DNA from: Limonium bicolor | Taxonomy: Eukaryota > Streptophyta > Magnoliopsida > Caryophyllales > Plumbaginaceae | Direction: 5' to 3' | NCBI GenBank assembly: GCA_023374045.1 | Contig: CM041777.1 | Location: 86,360,300-86,424,299 of the forward strand | DNA length: 64,000 nt | In this document: positions 54,766-64,000 of the stretch, in pieces | Numbering within the stretch: the stretch's first letter is position 1 | Layout: each line of letters opens with the position of its first letter | Position numbers and translations under genes: made by a program | Notes under the pieces: generated by a model | What the model was told of the DNA's origin: nothing | What the model saw: only the letters and a program-made list of their open reading frames with translations | The model's database searches: none

Positions 54766-55777
54766 AAGCTAAACTTTCTGAACAAGCCGCTAAAAACGCT
54801 GATCAAGCTTCTATCAACCTGAGCCTAGAGAGGCAAATGAGTCAAATTTCACAACAGCTGGCACAGCGACCGACGGGGTCACTTCCCAGTCAGCCTGACC
54901 CTAACCCAAGGGAGCATGCAAAAGCAGTAACTCTGAGAAGCGGCAAGGAACTAGTTTCTGATGTTCCAGAAGTTGAAGAAGATTTTAATAAGCCAGCTGA
55001 ATCTCAACCTGAAGTGGAGGAAACAACAAATCCCAAGGAGAAGGAGTCTCCTGAATCTCTCACTATTAAACCTTCTCAACTCTCTTATAATCCTCCTATT
55101 CCATTCCCTAACAGACTAAAGAAAAAGAACATGGACGAGCAATATGGGAAATTTCTTAATATCTTTAAGAAATTAACTATTAATATCCCTTTTTCTGATG
55201 CTTTGTCTCAAATGCCTATGCTAAATTTATGAAGGATATTTTGTCTAACAGGCGTTCTTTGCTAGAGTCTGACACAGTCAAGTTGACAGAAAGAGTATCT
55301 GCAGTTCTCCTGAAGAAGCTGCCACCCAAGTTAGGAGATCCGGGTCTTCCCATCATTCCATGCGCTATCGAGAAGGTGATTGCGGTAACGGTTTATGTGA
55401 TTTAGGAGCAAGTATTAATTTGATGCCTTTATCTATTTTCAAGAAATTAGGTGTAGGTCAATGTGCTCCCACATCTGTTCAGTTACAACTAGCAGACCGT
55501 TCCATAATTTATCCTAAAGGAAAAGTTGAGGACCTGGTAGTTTCTATTGATAAATTTATTTCCCTGCTGATTTTATCATCATTGATATGGAGGAAGATAC
55601 AGATGTACCACTAATTTTGGGCAGACCGTTTATGAGAACTGCCCGCACTCTCATTGATGTGGAAGGAGGGAAGATTATTCTAAGATTTCATGATGAGCAG
55701 GTTGTTTTCGACATGACACGCAACATGAAGCGTCCTGCCTGTTCAATCCTGCTTTGCTATAGATTATTGACTCTTTA
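54624..55777 (+). pseudogene. Athila C gag tail and aspartic protease, frameshifted
   Basis: The frame from 54624 has GSGKIENMLAEILKQGQTTN, a coiled-coil EAKLSEQAAKNADQASINLS, then AKAVTLRSGKEL, FPNRLKKKNMDEQYGKFL and PFSDALSQMP, ending at 55232 by a lost base. The protease appears at 55360-55614 with GLCDLGASINLMPLSIFKKL (active-site D-L-G-A-S) and QLADRSIIYPKGKVEDLVV. A last frame 55587-55778 has [20 protein letters not shown]. Three single-base shifts in 1.1 kb; all protease landmarks remain. Confidence 0.85.
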
Positions 55778-57500
55778 GTGCAGGAAACTATTTTAAGCAG
55801 AAGAAGAGGAAATCCTGGAAAGATGTCTTATGGCATCTGTGAAGCTGATGATGAGGATCCAGATATGGCCCTCATGGCTGAGGAGTTAAACAAAAGGCGG
55901 CCACACTTCCACAAGTACCAGCAGCAATTTGAGAAAGTCGAGAAGTGCGAGCGGCTCGAGCCAAGACCATCTATTGAAAAACCTCCTACAGTGGAGATGA
56001 AACCTCTTCCCTCTCATTTGAAATATTCTTTTCTTAATGAACCATCGGAATTACCTGTTATAATCTCTTCTGACTTGACAGGAACTCAAGAGAAGCAACT
56101 ACCGGAGGTTTTGCGCAATCATACATCAGCTATTGGTTGGTCGATAGCAGATATTAAAGGAATCAGCCCTCAGTTGTGTTCTTACCGAATCTATATGGAA
56201 GATAACTACCGACCATTGGCTCAGCCTCAGCGACGTCTTAACCCAGTCCTAAAAGAGGTAGTTAAGAAAGAGGTAATCAAACTACTCGATGCAGGCATTA
56301 TTTACCCTATTTCAGACAGTAAATGGGTAAGTCCAGTTCAGGTAGTACCAAAGAAAGGAGGAATCACTGTGGTTCCTAATGAAAAGGGTGAGCTGATTAC
56401 CCAGCGTCCCACTACAGGATGGCGGGTTTGTATTGATTATAGAAAATTAAATGATGCCACTCGTAAGGACCATTTTCCATTACCTTTCATTGATCAAATG
56501 TTGGAAAGACTAGCTGGACATGACTACTACTGCTTTCTGGATGGCTTTTCAGGTTATTTTCAAATCCCTATAGCTCCTGAGGATCAGGATAAGACAACTT
56601 TTACCTGTCCGTATGGAACCTATAGTTATAAAAGAATGCCATTTGGATTATGTAATGCTCCTGCACGTTTCAACGTTGTATGATGGCCATCTTTGCTGAA
56701 TATATTGAGAAATGCATTGAGGTTTTTATGGACGATTTTTCTGTTTATGGTCTAACATTTGAATCCTGTCTAGAAAACCTTGATCTTGTGCTGTCCAGGT
56801 GTGAAGAAACCAATCTGGTGTTAAATTGGGAAAAATGCCACTTCATGGTTCGAGAAGGAATCGTCCTGGGCCACAAAATTTCTTCAAAAGGTATTGAGGT
56901 AGATCGGGCTAAAGTCGAGGTAATTGAAAAGCTCCCACCACCATCTTCTGTTAGAGATATTCGTAGTTTTCTTGGACACGCAGGTTTTTATAGAAGATTC
57001 ATCAAAGATTTTTCCAAAATCTCTAAACCTCTGTGTGATCTACTGGCGAAGGATGTTAAGTTCCATTTTTCTGAAGAATGTCTGAAGCTTTTAATTATTA
57101 AAAGAAAAGCTAATTTCTGCACCTGTCGTTGTGTCTCCTGATTGGTCACTCCCTTTTGAGATAATGTGTGACGCTAGTGATTACGCTGTGGGAGCCGTGT
57201 TATGTCAAATTGATAAAATTCTTCGGGTAGTATATTATGCAAGTCGAACTTTAAATGATGCCCAGAAAAATTATGCGACCACAGAAAAAGAATTACTAGC
57301 TGTAGTTTTTGCTCTAGATAAGTTTCGATCTTATTTACTGGGTGGTAAAATTATTGTGCATACTGACCACTCTGCTCTTAAGTATTTTTTGCTAAGGCAG
57401 AGTCAAACCCAGGTTAATTAGGTGGATTCTCCTATTGCAAGAATTTGATATTGAGATCAGGGACAAAAAGGGACACAAAATGTGGTAGCTGATCATCTGT
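55778..57500 (+). pseudogene. Athila C reverse transcriptase and RNase H, frameshifted but catalytic residues intact
   Basis: 55778-56683 has PPTVEMKPLPSHLKYSFL, LNPVLKEVVKKEVIKLLDAG, WRVCIDYRKLNDATRKDHF, FLDGFSGYFQIPIAPED and RMPFGLCNAPA, then a shift. 56680-57141 has the catalytic FMDDFSVYG, KCHFMVREGIVLGHKIS and FLGHAGFYRRFIKDFSKISK. After another shift, 57131-57421 carries RNase H: MCDASDYAVGAVL, EKELLAVVFALDKFRSYLLG and HTDHSALKY; a further shift follows before [11 protein letters not shown] (about 57482-57510). This fills the RT gap seen in Athila A. Confidence 0.87.
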
Positions 57501-57518
57501 CCAGAATGGAGGCATCTG

Positions 57519-58881
57519 ATGATGGGACTCCCATCAACGAGTCCTTTCCCCGATGAGTCAGCATTTGCAGCTGAAGATGTTGAGGATCCATGGTTTGCTG
57601 ATATCGCTAACTACCTTGTTAGGAAGATTGTTCCAGCTGATATGACTTATCAGCAGAGAAAGAGGTTCTTTTCCATTGTCAAACATTATTTTTGGGATGA
57701 CCCTTATCTGTTTAAAGTCTGTGCAGATGGTATCATTAGGAGATGTGTCCAGAAGTCAGAGGTCAGAAACATTCTCCTCCATTGCCATTCCAGAGAAGCC
57801 GGTGGACATCATGGTGCCACTCGAACCGCTGCAAAAATACTAGAATCAGGTTTTTTCTGGAACACCCTTCACAAGGATTGTCATGCGTTTGTTTCGACAT
57901 GTGATCGGTGTCAAAGGCAAGGTAATCTATCTCGTCGAAATGAGCTACCACTGAATAACATGTTAGAAGTTGAGCTATTTGACGTCTGGGGTATTGATTT
58001 TATGGGTCCCTTCCCAAACTCTTTCGGTAATCTTTACATCTTAGTAGCTGTTGATTATGTTTCAAAATGGGCGGAAGCCCTTGCCTGTTCTACTAATGAT
58101 GCTAAAATTGTTGTGAAGTTCCTGAAGAAAAATATTTTCACTCGATTCGGCGTTCCTCGAGCCATAATCAGTGACGGTGGCTCCCATTTCTGTAACCGCC
58201 AGTTTGAAGCACTATTAAAGAATATGGGGTTCGACATAAGGTTTCCTTACCCTACCATCCTCAAACAAATGGGCAGGCCGAAGTGACGAACCGAGAGCTC
58301 AAGTGGATCTTGCAAAAGACGGTGAACTCTTCTCGAAAGGATTGGTCACTTCGATTAGATGAAGCGCTCTGGGCCTACCGCACTGCTTTCAAGACACCAA
58401 TTGGCATGTCTCCCTACAAGTTGGTTTTTGGGAAGGCATGCCACTTGCCTGTGGAATTAGAATACAAGTCATATTGGGCTTTGAAAGCTCTTAATTTTGA
58501 CCTACAGCAAGCCGGTGATAAACGCAAGTTCCAGTTGACAGAGTTGGAGGAACTCAGGAACGAATCTTACGAGAATGCTGTAATATATAAGGAACGTACC
58601 AAGCGCTGGCATGACAAGATGATTGCCAATCGGAACTCAAGGTGGGGGACCAAGTCCTACTTTTCAACTCCAGGCTCAGATTCTTCCCAGGTAAGCTGAA
58701 ATCATACTGGTCAGGACCTTACCCTATTATTAGCATTTCCCCATTCGGTGCGATTGAACTCGCCAATGCAAAGGGGGAAACATTTAAAGTCAATGGGTCA
58801 AGAGTCAAGAAATTTCTGGGTACTACACTGGATCAAGCTGCTACATATGAAATATCTCTTAAAGATCCAACTGCAGGTTAG
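57519..58881 (+). pseudogene. Athila C integrase, three overlapping frames
   Basis: 57519-58286: [14 protein letters not shown] and CDRCQRQ (zinc module), WGIDFMGPF (Asp 1), [11 protein letters not shown] (Asp 2). A one-base deletion near 58225 moves [15 protein letters not shown], with the catalytic Glu, to the frame from 58283, which goes on with [21 protein letters not shown] second shift near 58640 leads to 58642-58881, containing [20 protein letters not shown] (GPY/F-like) and ending SLKDPTAG. No chromodomain. All catalytic residues are kept. Confidence 0.87.
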
Positions 58882-60309
58882 CTACTTCACAAAGTCCAGC
58901 CAATGACTATAAAGAGGGCAGCTGACTGGGAGGCAACCCAGGGGTAATTTTCAAATTCATGTTTTATAAGCTACGCATCTATTTCTCTCTAATTATTGTG
59001 ATATATATATATAAAAAGGCGAGGAAGAAAGAAGAGGAAGGAGATAATTGACCTGTGCTATTAACGCAACGCTTCCTAGCGTTATTTTGGTATTTGACAG
59101 TGTGTAGGTAAACCGTTTGTTGCAATCACTCCAAGCTGAACCCTTGCTTAGACTCAAGTGTGAGGAACATCGACCCCACCGCCAATGCTTTAAGTGTGAG
59201 GAAGGGCACCTTCCTCAATCTCACGATATCAGGGGAGTCTCAGTTCCTTTATTTTTAATATTTATGTTCAGCCACTCGAGCTTTAACTGTTGATTCATGA
59301 GTCTGGCATATTTTGAAAGGTCTTTTCTTGATTATTTTATGAACAATGAGGACATTGCTCCTCTTAAGTGTGAGGAAGTTTAGACCTTTCCCTGAAAATA
59401 TGCCAGTAGTACCTAATGCCACACTTGATTTTTATTGTTCTCTAATTATGATAGTAAGCTTCTCTAAAGGCCAATACATGTTGAATTTTCGGGCTAAAAT
59501 TTTTTGTGGAAGTTTTTGAAATCGAGCCTGATGACAACCTCAAGAATCGTTCTGCTTGACGTTGTTTGTATGTATCAATTTCTTTCTTCAAAATTAAATC
59601 TATTTTCACTGAAATCTGGTGGATAAGCTGATTGTGGAAATTGAGTTACCTTAGCTTGGCAATCATGGGACTAAGTGAAAGTTTGGTATGGAAAGGATAA
59701 GGCAAGGTACTCCTCTGATCATATAATGAAGTTTTCTGAACCAAAACAGGCCTCGTTCATTCGGTTATTAAGTCCTTGGGGTGCCTTATCACCCATCTAC
59801 CTAAGGTCTTGTGATCTGGGATAGAAGGCCCAAAACCGCTACATGGGTGAAGAGAAAAGTCTGGGGGATGAAAACAATTGTGCAAACAATGAAAAAAAAA
59901 CAAAAGAGAAGAGAAAAAAAAAAAAATGAACATGCAAAACTCTTAATGCTGAATAATTGTCACAATTTTTCATATTTTGATCATGAGTATGTGGTGTTGA
60001 AAGGTATCACGGAATAAGGTGTTACTTCACACCCCTTGTCATCCAAAGGTTAGAGAAAAGAAATTGGTGGAAGGTTCCAAGCTAATCTATGTTCAATTTT
60101 TACAATCTGACTTATCCATGCTCTTATTAAAAATTTTCTGTTTCACTGTTTACAAAAACCTACATCTAAGAGCAGGATTATTCTTTTGATTGCCATTTAG
60201 CTTGATTTCCTTCCACGATTGTTGAATCCCGGAGTTTGATACTGTAACCTTAGAGAAAGTTTGTTCTTTATTTGCTTGAGGACAAGCAAAAGATAAGTGT
60301 GAGGAAGTT
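58882..60309 (+). other. Athila C 3' untranslated region
   Basis: No gene. The conserved GGGCAGCTGACTGGGAGGCA motif is at 58916-58935. It has four AAGTGTGAGGA copies (59156, 59192, 59366 and the terminal polypurine tract at 60295). A CAATGAGGACATTG dyad lies at 59344-59357 and an A-rich, slippery run at 59888-59930. The GCTTGAGGACAAGC dyad at 60274-60287 precedes the tract. Confidence 0.65.
60295..60309 (+). promoter_or_regulatory. polypurine tract of Athila C
   Basis: AAGTGTGAGGAAGTT next to the 3' LTR start. Confidence 0.82.
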
Positions 60310-62163
60310 TGATAAGTGCGAAATATATAGACTTTTAAGGGTTTAATTACCTTATAATTTGCAGTATTTTAAGTAATATTTCTCACTTATCTGACGATTT
60401 TCCTAGGTTTATGTTTTGATATGAATTGATATATTTTATGTGTTAAATGTAGGAAAAAGTGTTGGAATCAAGTAGTTTACTTCACAAGCTTTCCAACGCA
60501 ACAAACGGCGAGTCAAACGGACTTATAACGAAGAATCTGGAGCCGATTCAAGATTAGACAACATTCGTATATATATACATATATATAGCATAACTGGCGG
60601 ACAGGAGAGGCGCAGACACAACAGAGGCGTCCGCCTCTTATCTCGCGGTCAAGAGGGTCCGCCTCTTATCTCGCGGTCAAGGGAGAGCGTCCGCCTTTTC
60701 TCGCGGTCAAGGAAGAGGCGTCCGCCTGGTTTGGTCGCGGACAGGACAGAGGCGTCCGCCTCTTATCGGGCGGACAGCACACAGATGACCGCCTCGCGGA
60801 CAAAACAGAATTCCGAACAGAGTTTTCTTCTTCCTCTTCACGCCGCCGCAGTCGAACTACAATTAATACGATCGCCCACCTTAATTTGCGCGAGCGTGAC
60901 GCCGGCTCTTCAATCAATGGCTGCTGCAGATCATCAATTAAATCTGTCTGAAATCAATTGCACTGCCCGATGAAATCTCAATCTTCACGGATCTGCACCA
61001 ACTCCTCCGACTATCTTGATTCACCCTGTCACTTCTCCTTTGTCTGTTTCCCATGTCCTCCGCCTATATAAACCCACACTACTGGAAGCTAAAAACACAT
61101 CCATCCATCCAGTCATCCACGCACCCATAACAATCCATCCATCTATCAGTCCACGAATTAATCCGTTCACCACGCATTCTCCACGATCGCACTCTTCCAC
61201 TCATCAAAATAATCACCCATCCACTCCATTAAATTCCCACGTAATACATACACCCCACTTTCCATTTTATTTCCACTATTACGCACCAGCTCTACAGAAA
61301 TAAATTAGCAGACGGGGCAAGACGAAGTTGAAGCGAGGAACCGGAGTGAACTTCTAAACTGGAGTTATCTTACCCTTACTTTATTTAATGCATTCCTTTT
61401 CTGTTATCGTTGTTTCTGTAACGATGAGCGAGTAAGTATTTTAGCTTCCCGGGTTGGGAAGCGAACCTATTTCCTAAATTCTGTTATGTATTTCTTCAAA
61501 TAAATTTAGTTAACTGCAACAGTTCAATTCCTGTCCTTCAAGTGTTTTAATTATTTGGCCGGTAGTTAAAACAACCCTTGTAGTTATTTTATTAAAATGC
61601 GAGAGCTGAGATAAATAACTAGACAGAGGAAGTTGAACCTAATTAACAGCTAGAAGCCTGATCCGGCCTATAGGTTAATTAGACTCCAATAGAAACTTCT
61701 TTATGCGATTAATTGTGTCCGGTCTAGAGCATTAGCCTGCTGCTAGGTCTAACAATTGGTTAGGTCATTATACTAGTCGTTAATGAATTAATTAAAGTTT
61801 CTGAGTTATTGCAGTAAAATTAAAGGAAGAAGAATTTATAACAGATAAAAGGAATAGGTAAGCAAACAACCCGGGTGCGCTTTTTATTTATCACATTCAC
61901 CACTCTTTAAATCCCTCTGGTTTATTTACCTTTTTAATTGTTCTATTTTCCTTTATAGTTTAGTTTCTAGTTAATCAATTAATCAAAACCGAAAAAGTGA
62001 TATTTCCTGTTTTCTCTAGTTTAACTTAATTTCCCAGTTAGTTAAACATTTGTCAGTTAATTGTACGAGGTCCCTGAGATCGACAACCCCATTTAATCAC
62101 TTATCCGCAAAACGATAGGTACACTGCCTATGTGGTAGAAGTAGTTGCCATATTTCTCCATCA
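60310..62163 (+). repeat. 3' LTR of Athila C
   Basis: 1854 bp; same ends, dyad block and TATA (61065-61072) as the 5' LTR. Confidence 0.93.
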
Positions 62164-62168
62164 GACAA
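62164..62168. repeat. target-site duplication GACAA, right
   Basis: Identical to 51501-51505. Confidence 0.9.
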
Positions 62169-62893
62169 ACGTATGATAAGGAGAGAGATTAAACATTAAG
62201 CACAAAATGTCACCGAAAAGGGCACACTCCCCCACACTTAAATTGAACAATGTCCTCATTGTTCACCAGAAAAAACAAGGGAAGGTTTCAGAAGACCTTT
62301 TCGGTAAGTAGATAAAATAGAGAAACACAAAGATCACAAATAAACATTTAAGCACCTAAACGCTCCTCTGCAGTTTTTATTAAAATAAAAGTAAAATTTA
62401 AGAAACTGGTACTCCCCTGATATTATTTTTGCTTGCGTTTTAGGAGTTTCCCCCCCACTTGAGCTTCAGCCTCAAGTAGCGTAGCTTGGTTGCGGTGGCC
62501 ACATGGAGGTGCACCTGCTAAGACACTAGAAGCAACCACACTAATAACGGGGTTAAAAGTTAGCAAAAATAAAAGTTGAAGAGAACCTGAAAATTAAAAG
62601 AGCATAAAAGTAAATAAAATAAAAGTACACCCGGGTTGCCTCCCGGGAAGCTGCCCTTCTTTAACGTCTTCGGCTAGACGCCTGCTTTGTTATCCTGGAT
62701 CAAAACAAAACGTTACCTCGGCATATAAAATAAGAAAATTAATACTCCACAAATCAGGTGTTTGAGGAGGTACTGCCGGGAACGTAGTTCTAACAGAAGA
62801 CCGGCGGTAATGATTTCTCTTCCTCAAATTGGAGGATGTAAACTTCCTCCTCTTGTAGGTGAGGCTTTGTAGAAAGAACGCTTGATATCATCT
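62169..62893 (-). other. Athila B internal untranslated region with conserved Athila motifs
   Basis: On the minus strand it holds GGGCAGCTTCCCGGGAGGCA (62656-62637) and the CAATGAGGACATTG dyad with a TTAAGTGTGGGGGAG copy (62262-62229). In A and C the first motif follows pol directly; here it follows the small ORF, which indicates loss of pol. No gene. Confidence 0.65.
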
Positions 62894-63271
62894 TCAGAGA
62901 GAACTGATTCTTTGAAAGTGATAGTGGCGTTTTGTTTGGATATGGTGGGGGAGGTGATGGCAATTCCTTCTCTTCATTTTCGAGGATGTAAATATCCTCA
63001 TTGTCTGGGTATATATAGAGAAGGATGGAAAATAGCGGTAATTGATTTTAGAGGGAGGAGTCTCTATGAATGGCTCGTTTGTAGTGGGGTGTTCTACCTC
63101 TTGAACTGTTTCGCTCATTGATTGCTCTAGTAGTTGAGCGATTCTCTCCAGGTAGTCTGGTTGATCTTCTAACCAGAGTTGCTCTTGGACTATGAGACAA
63201 TCCTCAAAATCATGAGCTCCCCCACATTCGGAGCAGTATAAATCCTGCCAATATTCAAACGCTTCTTCCAT
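62894..63271 (-). CDS. small zinc-knuckle ORF of Athila B (125 codons)
   Basis: Starts MEEAFEYWQDLYCSECGGAH at 63271, about 210 bp inside the primer site, and is the only ORF of Athila B. CSECGGAHDFEDC resembles the CCENCGGAHETFNC knuckle of the Athila C gag but sits at the N-terminus, without a capsid domain. It is followed by a helical acidic stretch (QPDYLERIAQLLEQSMSE) and a basic His-rich C-terminus (RRNCHHLPHHIQTKRHYH). It could be a minimal RNA-binding protein or the leftover of gag. The frame is open with no internal stop, unlike most genes here. The start is the first ATG in that frame. Confidence 0.5.
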   Translation of the reverse strand: MEEAFEYWQDLYCSECGGAHDFEDCLIVQEQLWLEDQPDYLERIAQLLEQSMSETVQEVEHPTTNEPFIETPPSKINYRYFPSFSIYTQTMRIFTSSKMKRRNCHHLPHHIQTKRHYHFQRISSL

Positions 63272-63482
63272 TTGCCGTGTACAGATTTTTTTTTTTTGTG
63301 TTTTCTGTATAAAACAAAACTACTGAAAAAGATTAGAAAATAAAATGATTAGAAACAAACATAATAATAATATAAACAAAATATAAAAGATAATAAATAT
63401 AAACAACAAACAAAATAATATAAACAAAATATTCTAATAATACAAGTGAATAATCCGGGGCTTAGGGACTAGAATAAACTAG
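63272..63482 (-). other. Athila B leader
   Basis: Very A/T-rich leader between primer site and the small ORF; no feature seen except a T run at 63287-63297. Confidence 0.5.
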
Positions 63483-63500
63483 TCCCCGGTAACGGCGCCA
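63483..63500 (-). promoter_or_regulatory. primer-binding site of Athila B, tRNA-Asp type
   Basis: Minus strand TGGCGCCGTTACCGGGGA, one base different from A and C, 3 bp from the LTR end at 63504. Confidence 0.85.
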
Positions 63501-63503
63501 TTT

Positions 63504-64000
63504 TGCAGACGTTATAAATGAGTGGTTAGAACAGGTGTAATTAACAAAAGAAAGAAATTAAAACCCAAAAATAACGTCGGGCTGCAAATAAATCCCGGTC
63601 GCAGTAGTATAAGTGAAAATGTAAGCAACCGGATGTCGAACCGTGGGACTAATGTACATATAATAGTACCTAAGCGTGTCACAAAAAGGGGGGTGGATTA
63701 ATTGACTTGTAAAATAAATAAGAAGAAAAGAATAAAATAAACTAAGTTGACAGATAAATAAAATGGAACTCTGGGTCAGGTTAATATAATCTGCATAATT
63801 AAGCTATCTCTACTGGTTAATAATTTGGCAAGGTTCCTGTAATTATCTTAAGGACTAAGTCATAGCCTCATAAGAACTCGTTCACCTGTAATGCAAGGTT
63901 CTAATCAAGGTTCAAGCAAAAGCCTGCGAACGGCAGAGGAGTATTGAGGAATTACATTTGCAACTGAATACTAACTTATTAAATCATAACAAGTTTCCTC
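63504..64000 (-). repeat. 5' LTR of Athila B, truncated by the window end
   Basis: Matches 49202-49700 over 497 bp with about five differences, mainly single-base indels; the rest lies beyond the window. Confidence 0.9.

Larger units (their letters stand above)
51506..62163 (+). mobile_element. Athila C: Ty3/gypsy retrotransposon, complete ends, no extra ORF
   Basis: 10658 bp with LTRs 51506-53399 and 60310-62163 (TGATAAGTGCG to TTTCTCCATCA), flanked by GACAA. tRNA-Asp type primer site. Gag, protease, RT, RNase H and integrase are all present with single-base shifts. Unlike Athila A, the 1.4 kb between pol and the 3' LTR has no extra ORF. It lies inside Athila B in opposite orientation. Confidence 0.93.
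49202..64000 (-). mobile_element. Athila B: non-autonomous Athila-type element, minus strand, right LTR truncated by the window
   Basis: Two copies of one LTR in direct orientation, 49202-50844 and from 63504 on, with the primer site next to the right copy and the polypurine tract next to the left copy. The internal region, apart from Athila C, is only about 2.0 kb (50845-51505 and 62169-63503). It has a zinc-knuckle ORF and conserved Athila untranslated motifs but no capsid domain, protease, RT or integrase. It would depend on proteins from a related element such as A or C. Confidence 0.85.

Noticed and set aside
60731..61303. Open frames in the Athila C 3' LTR (also at 51935-52156)
   Set aside because: They fall in the LTR promoter and leader; homologous positions in the other LTR differ in frame because of indels.

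Overview
This is 64 kb of repeat-dense, AT-rich plant nuclear DNA, almost entirely nested transposable elements. Plant origin follows from the families: a Sirevirus-type Ty1/copia element with a third ORF, a chromodomain Ty3/gypsy element (Tekay-like), three Athila-type Ty3/gypsy elements primed by tRNA-Asp-like sites, and a Mutator-like DNA transposon carrying a plant mobile domain (PMD) gene. I found no convincing host gene, tRNA, rRNA or CRISPR array. The species cannot be named from this; the Athila and Sirevirus content fits an angiosperm, probably a eudicot. Lineage names rest on remembered motifs, not on a search. Layout: 1-8143 is a decayed Sirevirus (plus strand) entering from the left, with gag, protease, integrase, RT, RNase H, a third ORF and a probable 3' LTR. 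It abuts the tail of a second Sirevirus-like 3' end (8144-9189), which sits in a truncated chromovirus LTR (9190-10508). 10509-19274 is AT-rich DNA with a probable degraded chromovirus LTR, split by a young minus-strand copia element (13680-18912, LTRs 297 bp, TSD GTTTT). 19275-48485 is a Mutator-like element of about 29.2 kb with long inverted ends. It encodes a broken MURA-type transposase (+) and a convergent broken PMD gene (-). Two later insertions expanded it: a Tekay-like element (23312-32262, TSD ATACG) and Athila A (33212-45989, TSD GAATG). A 487-bp solo LTR (TSD GTGCT) lies inside the 5' LTR of Athila A. Without these, the MULE would be about 7.5 kb. 49202 to beyond 64000 is Athila B (minus strand), a non-autonomous element without pol that encodes only a small zinc-knuckle ORF. 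It is split by Athila C (plus, 51506-62163, TSD GACAA), which carries a full but frameshifted gag-pol. The order of events can be read from the target-site duplications. The MULE, the chromovirus LTR remnants and Athila B are hosts. Tekay, Athila A, the copia element and Athila C are guests, and the solo LTR is a guest of a guest. Coding decay is mainly short indels and C-to-T type nonsense changes, as expected in methylated repeats. The most interesting signals are four. The MULE has duplicated inverted 5' regions (TIR, UTR, splice donor, 139-bp arrays) in front of both genes. Internal copies of the polypurine tract co-vary with the terminal tract among Athila elements. Athila A has an extra ORF behind a strong splice acceptor. 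Four unrelated LTR families carry dyad-symmetric GC-rich repeats.
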